A stretch of 64,000 bases of DNA from Pirellulaceae bacterium (GCA_020852965.1 JADYZV010000039.1:97763-161762); one strand, 5' to 3'. Shown: positions 30,280-39,422, counted from the stretch's first letter. Notes: a model not told the origin generated them from the sequence alone. Numbers and translations: made by a program.

Positions 30280-30305
30280 GTTTTCGAGCTAACAAGGCAA
30301 GCCTG

Positions 30306-31277
30306 GTGAAAAACCGAGTTGGAGAGGGATTGAATCGAGCGGCGCATGTCTGTTTCCTCGACGCAGCGCAGCGCAAGCACGAGTTGCAAGTAGTCTCAAG
30401 CCAACTGGAATGCCGCACGCAGGTGCTCGACTTCGGTGTACAGGCTCGCGGCGGGCTGGCGGCGGGGCTGCAGTTGGCGACCATTTGCATGGCGGGTAGG
30501 GCATCGATTGTATTGTCTAGCGGTGATCGCAGCGTATGGCCAGGGCCGTGGGTACAGGTCACCACGGATCATGCGCTCGACGCGTGTATGCTCTCGCAGT
30601 ACGCGGGCTGGCCTGTCAAGCACGAGAAATTCTTTGCGATGGGCTCAGGCGCGATGCGTTTGCGCCGCGGCCGTGAACAATTGCTGCAGGACTTGCAAGC
30701 CAGCGATGCGGACGATCTGGCGGTTGGTACGCTCGAATGCGACGAGCTTCCGAGCAATGCGCTGGCCGAGGCGATGGCAGACGAATGCGGAATCGATCCG
30801 TCACAGTTGTACTTGGCCGTAGCCCCCACACGTAGTACGGCAGGTTGCGTGCAAGTCGTCGCACGTTGCGTCGAGACCTGTATGCACAAGCTGCATGAAC
30901 TGGGCTTTGAACTGAATAGAGTTCTCAGCGCGCATGGTCTGGCACCGGTTCCGCCAGCCACCCCCGACTTTGCGGCGGGTATTGGACGCACGAACGATGC
31001 GATTCTATACGGAGGTCACGTTGTCCTGTGGATGGATACCGATGACGAACAACTCGCAGACATCGGAGCTCGGCTTCCCAGTTCCGCTTCACCCGATTTT
31101 GGTCGTCCGTTCGCAGAGATTTTCAAGCAGTGCAATTACGACTTTTACAAGATTGATCCGGGGCTGTTTAGCCCGGCAGAGGTCACGCTCATGAATGTGC
31201 GTACGGGGAATAGCTGGCGGTTCGGTGCTTTGCGTGGTGATTTGGTGTCCCAGTCGTTTGGCACGCGGATACTCTAA
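30306..31277 (+). CDS. mch: Methenyltetrahydromethanopterin cyclohydrolase
   Basis: A 323-residue enzyme interconverting methenyl- and formyl-tetrahydromethanopterin, a step of the H4MPT-linked C1 pathway. Family motifs include RGGLAAGLQLATICMAG near residue 45, SGAMRLRRG, APTRSTAGCVQVVAR and GIGRTNDAILYGG near residue 230. GTG 30306 gives a length usual for the family; extending upstream would translate the repeat cluster. The next gene, an ATP-grasp ligase, follows after 16 nt and is probably in the same operon. Planctomycetes are one of the few bacterial groups with this pathway. Confidence 0.93.
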   Translation: MKNRVGEGLNRAAHVCFLDAAQRKHELQVVSSQLECRTQVLDFGVQARGGLAAGLQLATICMAGRASIVLSSGDRSVWPGPWVQVTTDHALDACMLSQYAGWPVKHEKFFAMGSGAMRLRRGREQLLQDLQASDADDLAVGTLECDELPSNALAEAMADECGIDPSQLYLAVAPTRSTAGCVQVVARCVETCMHKLHELGFELNRVLSAHGLAPVPPATPDFAAGIGRTNDAILYGGHVVLWMDTDDEQLADIGARLPSSASPDFGRPFAEIFKQCNYDFYKIDPGLFSPAEVTLMNVRTGNSWRFGALRGDLVSQSFGTRIL

Positions 31278-31293
31278 AGGCTGAACTCCAACC

Positions 31294-32184
31294 ATGCACA
31301 TTGGCATCTTAGGATCGCTGGATAATCCGTATGTGATGGAACTCCAGCGGGCTGCGAGCGCGAACTTTCCCGGCATGACCACGGAAGTGCTCAGGTTCGC
31401 TGACCTGCAAGTTGGCATTGGGGAACCGGCGATTGAGCGCACTGTACCGTTGAGGGGCGTTGGAAGTTCACCGGCATGCAAGGCGTTGATCGTGCGTTCG
31501 ATGCCCATCGGTTCACTGGAACAAGTCATCTTTCGCATGGACTGCTTACAGGCATGGCAAAGCCGCGGGGTAGCCGTTCATAACCCGCCGCGCAGTTTGG
31601 AGATTGCAATCGACAAATGGCTGTGCCTGCAACGCATGAGTGATGCGGGGGTAGCGGTCCCTGCCACAGTCTGTTGTCAGACACGCAGTGCGGCTATGGA
31701 GGCGTTCGAAATCCTTGGTGGCGACGTGTTGGTCAAACCGCTGTTTGGTGGGGAGGGACGCGGGATTTTACGTGCGAGCGACAAAGACCTCGCCTGGCGG
31801 ATGTTCGGTACGCTTCAACAACTGGGACAAGTGCTTTACGTTCAACAGTTCGTGGAACATTTTGGTTATGATATCCGAGTGTTGTTTGTGGGAGATGAGT
31901 CCTACGCGATCCGCCGCATAGCTGCTGGGGGGGAGTGGCGCACCAACATCGCTCAGGGGAGCCGAGCCGAGCCGCATTCATTGAGTAGTGAGCAAGCCGA
32001 CGTGGCTTTGCGCGCGCGTGATTCGGTTGGAGGATCGCTGTTGGGAGTCGATTTGTTGCCTGCGCGAGATGGTCGCTTGCTGGTCTTGGAAGTCAATGCG
32101 GTACCTGGCTGGCGCGGCTTGGCCCAAACATTGAAGGTCGATATTGCCAAGATATTTTTGCGATGGGTTGCTCGGCAACGGTAA
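31294..32184 (+). CDS. ATP-grasp ligase of the RimK/MptN type, H4MPT-associated
   Basis: A 296-residue ATP-grasp protein with the ATP-binding GGDVLVKPLFGGEGRGI near residue 147 and the metal-binding end LLVLEVNAVPGWRGL near residue 268. RimK-type ligases add glutamate to proteins or cofactors; homologues next to mch in other C1 clusters are thought to modify tetrahydromethanopterin. The 16-nt spacing from mch supports that role here. Exact substrate is inferred, not shown. Confidence 0.85.
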   Translation: MHIGILGSLDNPYVMELQRAASANFPGMTTEVLRFADLQVGIGEPAIERTVPLRGVGSSPACKALIVRSMPIGSLEQVIFRMDCLQAWQSRGVAVHNPPRSLEIAIDKWLCLQRMSDAGVAVPATVCCQTRSAAMEAFEILGGDVLVKPLFGGEGRGILRASDKDLAWRMFGTLQQLGQVLYVQQFVEHFGYDIRVLFVGDESYAIRRIAAGGEWRTNIAQGSRAEPHSLSSEQADVALRARDSVGGSLLGVDLLPARDGRLLVLEVNAVPGWRGLAQTLKVDIAKIFLRWVARQR

Positions 32185-32210
32185 GCACCCGCGTATTCGT
32201 TTTGGGTGTA

Positions 32211-32322
32211 GACCCCCACGAGCTTGCTTGCTGTTGAATCGGTTTTGTAGCTAGCGCATGAGCTTTGGGGGTCGCGCCCCCGCGAGCTTGACTCGCTGGT
32301 GAATCAGTTTTGTAGCTAGCTA
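32211..32322. repeat. Family F repeat, two tandem units of about 64 bp
   Basis: Two direct copies of a sequence running CCCCCRCGAGCTTG ... GAATCRGTTTTGTAGCTAGC (32211 and 32275). A third copy lies inverted at about 45533-45580. It separates the ATP-grasp gene from the next coding region. Confidence 0.8.
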
Positions 32323-32399
32323 CGCTGCCCGCCCTTTTCCGCCATTTGGAACCGCAGTGGTTAACCCCAATGCGGCTATTTTTAAAAGATCGAGGTTTC

Positions 32400-34127
32400 A
32401 TGCACAGCCCGGCTGGTAGCACAAACGAGCCTGCGGACAATGACACTTGCAGCGGCAATATCGCGGCGCGGCTACGGCAAGTCGCTGCGCGACAGCCGGG
32501 ACAGTTGTCGATGGCGCGGCCCTTAGGGCGATACGCACCTGGCCGCGAGCGCGAATATGCCACCATGACATTTGCAGATCTCGAATTGCAAACGTCGTCG
32601 ATCGCAGCCGGCCTGCAGCAGATGGGTGTACAACCTGGCCAACGCATCGTGATGCTGGTCCGCTTCGGTGTGGATTTTATCGCACTCGTGTTTGCACTGC
32701 TCAAAGCGGGTGCCGTCGTGGTATTGATCGATCCCGGTATGGGGCGCAAACACCTCGTTCGCTGTCTGGAAGAAACCAACCCCGATGGTTTCGTGGCTAT
32801 CCCAGCGGCTCAGGCAGTGCGCATGGCGCTGCGGCATCGTTTTCCCAATGCCCGGCTGAATGTGACGGTCGGTAAGCGTTTGGGGTTCTTGCCCAAGCCG
32901 ACGTTGGAGCAGCTTGCTGGCACGCCTTCGGCTTTGTATGAGCCGCCGCCAATTGCGCTCGAGTCCCCAGCCGCGATCATCTTCACCACCGGCAGCACCG
33001 GACCGCCCAAGGGAGTGCTCTACACGCATCGCACGTTCAATAGCCAGGTCGACCAGCTCGTTTCGCATTACGGAATAAGCCCGGGAGGGAAGGACCTATC
33101 GGGCTTCCCCTTGTTTGGGCTGTTCAATGCGGTGATGGGGACCACGACCGTGATCCCCGACATGGACCCAACCAGACCGGCCGATGTCGACCCGCCACGC
33201 TTGCTCGACGCCATCGATCAGTGGCAGATCAATCAAGCCTTCGGTTCTCCGGCGCTGTGGACCGCCGTCGGGCGCCATGCGCAAGAGGTGGGACGCTGCG
33301 TCCCAAGTCTCAGCCGCATATTTTCCGCAGGTGCGCCGGTACCGCCAAAAGTGCTTGAGCTGATGCGCGCTGCCATGGCTGTTGACGGGCAAATGGTTAC
33401 GCCCTACGGCGCAACGGAAGCGCTGCCGGTGGCTTCGATCGAGTCGCGTGAAATACTCGGTGAGACCGCCGACAAGACGCGTCGGGGTGCTGGTACCTGT
33501 GTTGGAAGAAACTTCGCAGGCATTCAATGGAAGGTTATCGAAATACAAGACGGACCACTGGCCAGCTTGGATCAAGTACACGAATTGCCCGCTGGATCGA
33601 TTGGTGAATTGATGGTCACGGGCGACGTGGTCACGAGCCAATACGTGACTCGCTGTGACCAGAATGCGTTGCACAAGGTGCAGGAGGATCAACGCGTGTG
33701 GCATCGCATGGGAGATGTCGGCTACTTGGATGATCAGGGGCGGTTTTGGTGCTGTGGCCGCAAATCGCATCGGGTACGCATGTCGGGTAGGGTGTTGTTT
33801 ACTGAACCTTGCGAGGCGATTTTCAATACGCACGACCATGTGCATCGCAGCGCGATGGTCGGCATCGGTCCCCGCGAAGAGCAGACGCCGGTTGTTGTGA
33901 TCGAAGCCTGGCAGGAACACAAGCCCGCCGATGCGCTGGCCGCCGAGCGATTGATCGGGCAACTGCTCGAACTGGCCAAGTTGCATGAAACGACTGATAT
34001 GATTGAGAAAGTCTTGATATATCCCAAGGGTTTGCCGACCGATATTCGTCACAACTCGAAGATCTTTCGTGAGCAATTAGCCCCTTGGGCCGCTCGGCAG
34101 TTGCAACAACGCAAACAAAGGAAATAG
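32400..34127 (+). CDS. Acyl-AMP/CoA ligase family protein, OleC-like
   Basis: A 575-residue adenylate-forming enzyme. The ATP motif IIFTTGSTGPPKGVLYTH is near residue 200, TPYGATEALPVA near 335, and GDVGYLDDQGRFWCCGRKSHRV near 440. The segment VVLIDPGMGRKHLVRCLEETNPDGFV resembles OleC, which closes a beta-lactone in bacterial olefin synthesis. OleA, OleB and OleD are not in the window, so a plain fatty acyl ligase remains possible. ATG 32400 has GAGG upstream; an earlier TTG at 32346 is less likely. Confidence 0.78.
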   Translation: MHSPAGSTNEPADNDTCSGNIAARLRQVAARQPGQLSMARPLGRYAPGREREYATMTFADLELQTSSIAAGLQQMGVQPGQRIVMLVRFGVDFIALVFALLKAGAVVVLIDPGMGRKHLVRCLEETNPDGFVAIPAAQAVRMALRHRFPNARLNVTVGKRLGFLPKPTLEQLAGTPSALYEPPPIALESPAAIIFTTGSTGPPKGVLYTHRTFNSQVDQLVSHYGISPGGKDLSGFPLFGLFNAVMGTTTVIPDMDPTRPADVDPPRLLDAIDQWQINQAFGSPALWTAVGRHAQEVGRCVPSLSRIFSAGAPVPPKVLELMRAAMAVDGQMVTPYGATEALPVASIESREILGETADKTRRGAGTCVGRNFAGIQWKVIEIQDGPLASLDQVHELPAGSIGELMVTGDVVTSQYVTRCDQNALHKVQEDQRVWHRMGDVGYLDDQGRFWCCGRKSHRVRMSGRVLFTEPCEAIFNTHDHVHRSAMVGIGPREEQTPVVVIEAWQEHKPADALAAERLIGQLLELAKLHETTDMIEKVLIYPKGLPTDIRHNSKIFREQLAPWAARQLQQRKQRK

Positions 34128-34215
34128 CCTTTTCGTTGATGAAAGAGGATCGAGAAGAGCTAAAAGGTTTCCAGCTTTCAGACGTCATTTTCAAGAATTG
34201 AAATTACCTATTGTC

Positions 34216-35523
34216 ATGGATTTATTTGCAGCAGAAGAGCAGCAGAATCGTCAGAACAATCTGCCATTGGCGGCGCGGATGCGGCCTCAGCGGCTGAGCG
34301 AGTTCGTGGGGCAGGGGCATTTCCTGGGAGATGGGAAACTGCTTCGTCGCTTGATCGATGCGCGACGTTTGGGAGCGGTACTACTCTACGGTCCACCAGG
34401 AACTGGCAAGACGACGCTGGCCCATTTGTTGGCAGCGGAGACCGGCGGCAAGCTCAAGCAACTTAGCGCGGTGACGAGCGGTGTGAAAGAGCTACGCGAA
34501 GTGCTGGCCTGGGCACGCGACGAGATCGCAACGGGCGGGCCACGACCGTTGCTATTTATCGATGAGATTCATCGCTTCAATCGCGCACAGCAGGACGCCT
34601 TGCTACCCGACGTGGAGGAAGGGGTGGTTTCGCTGATCGGAGCGACGACCAGCAATCCCTACTTTGCGATCAACGGAGCGTTGCTCAGTCGCAGTCAAGT
34701 ATTTCAGTTTCAGCCGTTGGAAGAAGCCGATGTTTTGGCGCTGCTGCACCGCGCCTTGAGCGACCTCGAGCGTGGGTTGGGGCATATCGAAACGCGTGTC
34801 GAGCCAGGGGCGCTCGAGTCGTTGGCAATCTCGGCAGAGGGGGACGCACGCCGCGCCTTGGGAGTTCTAGAAGTCGCCGTGTTGTCGACGTCTGCGCGGC
34901 CCGTAGTGCTGACGACCGCTTTGATTCGCGAGTCGATGCAGCAGAAGACGCTTCAGTACGATGGCAGCGGGGATGAACACTACGATATTTCCAGCGCACT
35001 GATTAAGAGCATGCGTGGCAGCGATCCCGATGCGGCGCTCTATTGGTTGGCGCGTATGTTGGAGAGTGGCGAGGACATTCGCTTTATCTGTCGGCGGCTG
35101 GTGATTTTGGCCAGCGAAGATATTGGTAACGCCGATCCCCAAGCGCTGCTGGTTGCTGTGGCTGCAATGCAAGCCTGTGAGTTCGTGGGTTTGCCCGAAT
35201 GCCAGTTGACGCTTTCACAAGCGGTAATCTACTTGGCTTGCGCGGAGAAGAGCAATGCGGCTACGGCAGCTATTGGTAGTGCCCGCCACGAAGTGCGAGA
35301 GGGAGAGCTCATCCCAGTTCCCAAGTCGCTGCGCGATGGTCACTATGCGGGTGCAGAGCATTTAGGGCACGGCCAGGGCTACCGCTACGCGCACGACGCC
35401 CCAGAGGGTATCGTGGAACAGGACTATTTGGGAGTCGAACGTCAGTTTTACCATCCCACGCCACGCGGCTGGGAGGCGCGGCAGGCTGAGCGGCTACAGA
35501 AAATTCGTCAGCAATGGCAGTAG
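34216..35523 (+). CDS. rarA: Replication-associated recombination protein A (AAA ATPase)
   Basis: A 435-residue clamp-loader-like AAA+ ATPase of the RarA/MgsA/WRNIP1 family that acts at stalled replication forks. It begins with a short DLFA motif, then RMRPQRLSEFVGQGHFLG, Walker A GPPGTGKTT near residue 58, Walker B LLFIDEIHRFN near 112, and sensor ATTSNPYF. The C-terminal tetramerisation part includes KSMRGSDPDAALYWLARML and the ending with LGVERQFYHPTPRG. ATG 34216 is preferred over TTG 34198. Confidence 0.95.
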   Translation: MDLFAAEEQQNRQNNLPLAARMRPQRLSEFVGQGHFLGDGKLLRRLIDARRLGAVLLYGPPGTGKTTLAHLLAAETGGKLKQLSAVTSGVKELREVLAWARDEIATGGPRPLLFIDEIHRFNRAQQDALLPDVEEGVVSLIGATTSNPYFAINGALLSRSQVFQFQPLEEADVLALLHRALSDLERGLGHIETRVEPGALESLAISAEGDARRALGVLEVAVLSTSARPVVLTTALIRESMQQKTLQYDGSGDEHYDISSALIKSMRGSDPDAALYWLARMLESGEDIRFICRRLVILASEDIGNADPQALLVAVAAMQACEFVGLPECQLTLSQAVIYLACAEKSNAATAAIGSARHEVREGELIPVPKSLRDGHYAGAEHLGHGQGYRYAHDAPEGIVEQDYLGVERQFYHPTPRGWEARQAERLQKIRQQWQ

Positions 35524-35537
35524 TGGAAGGGGTGGCG

Positions 35538-35635
35538 GTGGTGGACGAGGCCTGCGAGACCCTGACATGAGCGGAATCAAACGAGCCTTGGACTTTGTCC
35601 ATAACATCAAACGGACTCGTAAACTCGTCTGTTAC
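35538..35635. repeat. Degenerate family A REP pair
   Basis: A forward unit with head GTGG and GTGGACGAGG (35538) and an inverted unit GGACTCGTAAACTCGTC (35613) that ends in GTTAC. Both differ from the better copies at 43413 and 63234. They lie between rarA and the response regulator gene. Confidence 0.6.
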
Positions 35636-35678
35636 CCTAAAATAGACTACTCGTCTCTTAAGGAGGTTGTTAAGAATT

Positions 35679-36488
35679 ATGTACGAAGCGGCTCGACCGG
35701 CGAAAGTATTAGTCATTGAAGACGATGTGGTACTGTCTCGCAACATACAGCAGTGGCTAGCCGAGTCGGACTACGTTTGCAGCTTGGCCAGCGATGCTGC
35801 GGCTGGCGTGAAACTGGTGGAGAGCGAAGATTTCTCCGTCGTGATCATCGATTTGACGCTCGAGGACGAATCGGGCCTAGCTGCCTTGCGTCGGGTGCGC
35901 GAGGCCAACCAGTCCGCCAGCGTATTGATACTGACTCCACTTGAGTATCGACAAGAGAGATTAGCCGGGCTTGAGGCGGGGGCGGATGATTTTTTGCTCA
36001 AGCCCTTTACGCTCAATGAACTGCAGGCACGTGTCGAAGCGGCCTTGTTACGTTTGACGACTCGTCCCAAATCGGTGCTCGAAGTTGGTCCGCTCTTGAT
36101 GGATTTGACATCGCGCAAGGCGCTTCGCAATGGCCGGCCACTGGCACTAACGCCCACTGAGTCGCGCATCTTGGAAGTGTTGATGCGCAGGTTCGGCACC
36201 GTGGTTACACGGAGCATGCTGAGTGAGTTCCTTTGGCAGCCGGAGTGGGCGGGAGTGACCAACGTTATCGAGGTACACATCAATCGCTTGCGGGCCAAGC
36301 TCTCCAATGGCGGAGTCGAGTCGCAGATGATTTTCACCCTGCGCGGCAGCGGCTACGTGTTGCGTTGGAATCCAGATCTACCACCGCCCCCCCCGCCTCC
36401 ACCCTCGGATTTGGTCGAATTGGAGTTTGGGAGTGCCATCGTTGCAGACGGAGTTGTAGAAGGCGACGCCACCGAGGAGTCGGCTTAG
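35679..36488 (+). CDS. OmpR/PhoB-type response regulator
   Basis: A 269-residue two-domain regulator. The receiver (about 8-120) has the acidic pair ED at 14-15, the phosphoacceptor Asp58 in VVIIDLTLEDES, and Lys in LKPF. The C-terminal winged helix (about 135-230) has LTPTESRILEVLMRRFG and VEVHINRLRAKL-like sequence ending RGSGYVLRW. A run of eight prolines and an acidic tail follow, which is unusual. ATG 35679 lies 12 nt after a perfect AAGGAGG. No histidine kinase is next to it; a double ABC-2 permease starts 3 nt after its stop and should be co-transcribed. Confidence 0.92.
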   Translation: MYEAARPAKVLVIEDDVVLSRNIQQWLAESDYVCSLASDAAAGVKLVESEDFSVVIIDLTLEDESGLAALRRVREANQSASVLILTPLEYRQERLAGLEAGADDFLLKPFTLNELQARVEAALLRLTTRPKSVLEVGPLLMDLTSRKALRNGRPLALTPTESRILEVLMRRFGTVVTRSMLSEFLWQPEWAGVTNVIEVHINRLRAKLSNGGVESQMIFTLRGSGYVLRWNPDLPPPPPPPPSDLVELEFGSAIVADGVVEGDATEESA

Positions 36489-36491
36489 CTC

Positions 36492-38159
36492 ATGCTGCTT
36501 ACCGAAAATCCCGTCTTGCAGCGTGAGTTGCTAACGAATCTACGGGCCAATCGCGCCTTTGTGTTGCTGCTAGTCTATCAATTGGCGTTGGCGTCGGTGT
36601 TGCTGGTGGCTTACCCATCCGGTCAACGTGTCGACCTGTCGACCGATTCTTCCGCCGCGCGGCAATTGGTTGACTTTTTCTTCTTGGGACAATACGTGCT
36701 GGCTTCGCTGATGGCACCCACGTTTGCAGCCGGTGCCATTAGTGGTGAGAAAGAACGTAAGACCTATGAAATGTTGCTGGCCAGCCCCCTGCGCCCATGG
36801 GCGATCGTGATTGGAAAAATGGTCGCGTCATTGACGCATTTGGCGGTCTTGATCATCGCGTCGCTGCCGATCATCATGTTGGCTTTGCCGCTGGGTGGAG
36901 TTAGTATCTACGAAGTATTGGGGGCCTACCTGTGGTTGCTGATCTCAATCGTGCTCTTCGGCTCCATTGGCCTGGCTTGTAGTTGCGGATTTCAGCGCAC
37001 GGCTTCGTCCTTGGTCGTCTCTTACCTGATCATTTTGCCGCTGGTGATTGTTGGTGCACTGTTTTGGCGAGGGCTCGAGAGCTCGGGGTCGCTGCGGCTG
37101 TGGATCGCCATCGCGGTACTTCCGCCGCTCTACTTGACCGTCAGCGCCCTGTTGTGCCGCTGGACGGCGCATCGGCTGCTCTATCCTCCGGATGTCGGCA
37201 GCGAAGGGAAGGATGTAGTCGATTTGGAGGAGGAGTCTCGCAACGCAATCGGCATGGTCATTCAGCGCGATCAGTTCCCCGACCGACTGTTTGCACCTCC
37301 GCGCCGTACGGCGCTCATGAGAGATGATGCGAATCCAGTATATGACAAAGAGATCCATGCAGAGCTATTCAGTCAGGGAACATTGATGCTGCGCCTGGTC
37401 ATACAGATCAGTATGCTGTTAGCAATACCCTTGATGGCTGCGTTTCTTTTTATTCGCCCGCAATATTCGCCGTGGTATATCGCCTATGTGTTAGTTTTTA
37501 ATATCTTGGTCGCACCAGTTTTCTCAGCAGGTGCCCTCACCAGCGAACGAGAGCGGCAGACGCTTGAACTGCTGCTCACGACGCAGTTGCAACCCTGGCA
37601 GATCCTGTGGGGCAAATTGCTAGCCGGTTTTCGTGTGTCGTACGTGCTGACCATGTTCCTGATGTGGCCGATGATCCTTGCCTTCGTGTTGGCCTTTCAG
37701 ATGTACCATACCAACTGGCTGGCGGTTTTGGCCTTCTTCGCGATTGTGTTCACGGCGGCCGTTTTTAATTCCGTCAGCGCGTTGTTCTGCTCGGCGATCA
37801 GTCGCAAGACGTCGGTGGCCATGCTGCTCAGCTACTCGATGCTGATCGTGGTCTATTTTTTGCCAGTAGCGGCGTGGTACGTCGCCAGCAGTGTGGGGAG
37901 CGATGAATCGTCGCTGCTATTGTTGAGCTGGATCAAGCTGGCGGGCATCGCCAGTCCGCTGATGGCTTGCTTTTGGATCCCGCTTGATGCCAACATTCTC
38001 GACGCAGGTATGTCCACGAGCGTTTCCGGCAGTGCTACCGCAGGCGGGGAATGGTTGATGGTGCTGATTTATTTCGCGATAGCTTTCACGAGCGTCTTGC
38101 TGATGCTGGCGGTGATTTCAGCATTCTTGAGGAATCGCTGGGGGATGACCGGGCGATGA
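36492..38159 (+). CDS. ABC-2 type permease with two tandem halves
   Basis: A 555-residue membrane protein formed of two related ABC-2 permease halves. Each half has about six helices and the same internal motif: GAISGEKERKTYEMLLASPL near residue 80 and GALTSERERQTLELLLTTQL near residue 350. ABC-2 permeases export lipids, polysaccharides or drugs with a separate ATPase; no ATPase gene is adjacent. The cytoplasmic link between halves is about 70 residues. Co-transcription with the response regulator is likely. Confidence 0.85.
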   Translation: MLLTENPVLQRELLTNLRANRAFVLLLVYQLALASVLLVAYPSGQRVDLSTDSSAARQLVDFFFLGQYVLASLMAPTFAAGAISGEKERKTYEMLLASPLRPWAIVIGKMVASLTHLAVLIIASLPIIMLALPLGGVSIYEVLGAYLWLLISIVLFGSIGLACSCGFQRTASSLVVSYLIILPLVIVGALFWRGLESSGSLRLWIAIAVLPPLYLTVSALLCRWTAHRLLYPPDVGSEGKDVVDLEEESRNAIGMVIQRDQFPDRLFAPPRRTALMRDDANPVYDKEIHAELFSQGTLMLRLVIQISMLLAIPLMAAFLFIRPQYSPWYIAYVLVFNILVAPVFSAGALTSERERQTLELLLTTQLQPWQILWGKLLAGFRVSYVLTMFLMWPMILAFVLAFQMYHTNWLAVLAFFAIVFTAAVFNSVSALFCSAISRKTSVAMLLSYSMLIVVYFLPVAAWYVASSVGSDESSLLLLSWIKLAGIASPLMACFWIPLDANILDAGMSTSVSGSATAGGEWLMVLIYFAIAFTSVLLMLAVISAFLRNRWGMTGR

Positions 38160-38162
38160 TCC

Positions 38163-38188
38163 GAATGTGGCCCACCGCTCCGCGCCGG
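38163..38188. repeat. Degenerate family D REP
   Basis: GAATGTGGCCC followed by ACCGC-TCC-GCGCCGG, about 4 mismatches from the other family D copies. It lies 4 bp after the permease stop codon. Confidence 0.55.
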
Positions 38189-38420
38189 TCTTCCTTCAAG
38201 CCCGATAGGTGCTCCTCGCCACACGGCGTGTTCCGCTCGCCGAATAAACCATTGACATAAGAGTAAGAGAGGGTGCGGCACGCGGAGTGTGCCTACTTCT
38301 TTGCAGTCGCCGCTCTCTGTTCTCGCTGTCGATTGGACGCTTTGGGTAGAATATTCCGAAGGAGAGTTAATTTCTCAAGTTCTTCTGCCGATAACGAAAG
38401 TGTGGCGATAGATTCCACGC

Positions 38421-38499
38421 GGGGTAAAGGGGTCAGGAGCCAATTGCCGCCTGCGGCCCTGCGGGTGCTTTGCACGGTGGATCCTGACCCCACTACCCC
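38421..38499. repeat. Inverted repeat element, GGGGTCAGGA family
   Basis: Arms 38421-38438 and 38482-38499 pair at 16 of 18 positions (GGGGTA, 2 mismatches, GGGGTCAGGA). Termini of the GGGGTCAGG type are known from small non-autonomous elements in many bacteria. It lies directly before the lipoprotein gene at 38528. Confidence 0.65.
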
Positions 38500-38527
38500 A
38501 AACTAGGTCTAAGCAGGAGTGCCGGGA

Positions 38528-39043
38528 ATGAGATATACCAAGTGTTGGATAGTGCCGATATTGTTCAGCATTTGTATCGCCACCCAGAGTGGCTGTATTA
38601 CGCTCGGAGCCTTGCTGGGGCAGACGGAAAGCCCCACGCTCGATACACGCCTATTGGAGGCTCAGGGCTATTCCATTCCGCCTGGTGGCATGCCGGCACC
38701 CGTTGCGCCCGATCCGAACGGGGCACCGCGCGTGATCTTGGAAGTTCGCGAAGATGGCACGCACGTAGAGTCGATCCCGCTCGCGATGGATCGATCGGTG
38801 TTTATCGAAGATATCGTGCAACAAGCACGATTGCATGATCGCTTCGGCCAGCTCAATGTTTCGATCATGCGCCCCACCGAAGCCGGCGGTCCGCCATTGA
38901 GGTTGGACACTCGCATCGACGATTCGGGCAAGGCGACTAATATCGGTCAGAACTACGCGCTGCTTCCCGGTGATCACATCATCGTCGCCAGCGACAACCG
39001 CAGCAGTCTCGAGCGCTTCATCGACAAGCAGTTCCGCAAATAG
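38528..39043 (+). CDS. Lipoprotein of unknown function
   Basis: A 171-residue protein with a lipoprotein signal (IVPILFSICIATQSGC, Cys near residue 23). ATG 38528 lies 10 nt after AGGAG. The mature part has a Pro-rich linker, then APRVILEVREDGTHVESIPL, and ends with LLPGDHIIVASDNRSSLERFIDKQF. The last stretch resembles the end of SLBB-type or polysaccharide-export beta-grasp domains in planctomycete proteins, but I cannot name a family. Likely anchored in the outer or cytoplasmic membrane. Confidence 0.7.
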   Translation: MRYTKCWIVPILFSICIATQSGCITLGALLGQTESPTLDTRLLEAQGYSIPPGGMPAPVAPDPNGAPRVILEVREDGTHVESIPLAMDRSVFIEDIVQQARLHDRFGQLNVSIMRPTEAGGPPLRLDTRIDDSGKATNIGQNYALLPGDHIIVASDNRSSLERFIDKQFRK

Positions 39044-39128
39044 TCTTCTGACGTGCAGCGCAATAACCAAGCGACTCTGCTAGGGAGTATAATGGACTCT
39101 GGCATGTTATCAGCCTGGAGAGCCAATC

Positions 39129-39314
39129 ATGGAACAAACGATCATTCGCCTCTCGCCTGCCGACGCGGGAATGAAGATCTCTGCGGATCTGTTCGCATGT
39201 GCACAGACCCAAGCACCGTTTATCTATGAACGCTGGCTGTACGATGGAGACTATACAACCGTGTGGCTACCCGGTCTGAAAGTTTCGCTGGTAGAGGTTT
39301 TTGCGAATATGTAG
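39129..39314 (+). pseudogene. Short remnant resembling the two ends of a Uma2-family protein
   Basis: A 61-codon frame with a good ribosome site (GGAGAG, about 8 nt before ATG 39129). The first half (IIRLSPADAGMKISADLFACA, ending YERW) resembles the N-terminus of planctomycete Uma2 endonuclease-like proteins. The last third (WLPGLKVSLVEVFANM) resembles their C-terminal end. The roughly 130 residues in between, which carry the nuclease core, are missing. I infer an internal deletion that kept the frame. A genuine small protein is the alternative. Confidence 0.45.
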
Positions 39315-39422
39315 TCCAATCAGCATCGTGCGGAAGAAAACTGTCGTAGCTAGGTCCGCCAGAACGTAGTATTCAGCAGATTAACGACCTCATCTACATT
39401 GAGGAACAGCGACGTTAGCCCT

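Noticed and set aside
33096..34076. 326-codon minus-strand frame opposite the OleC-like gene
   Set aside because: The plus-strand frame has all adenylation motifs; the antisense frame has none.
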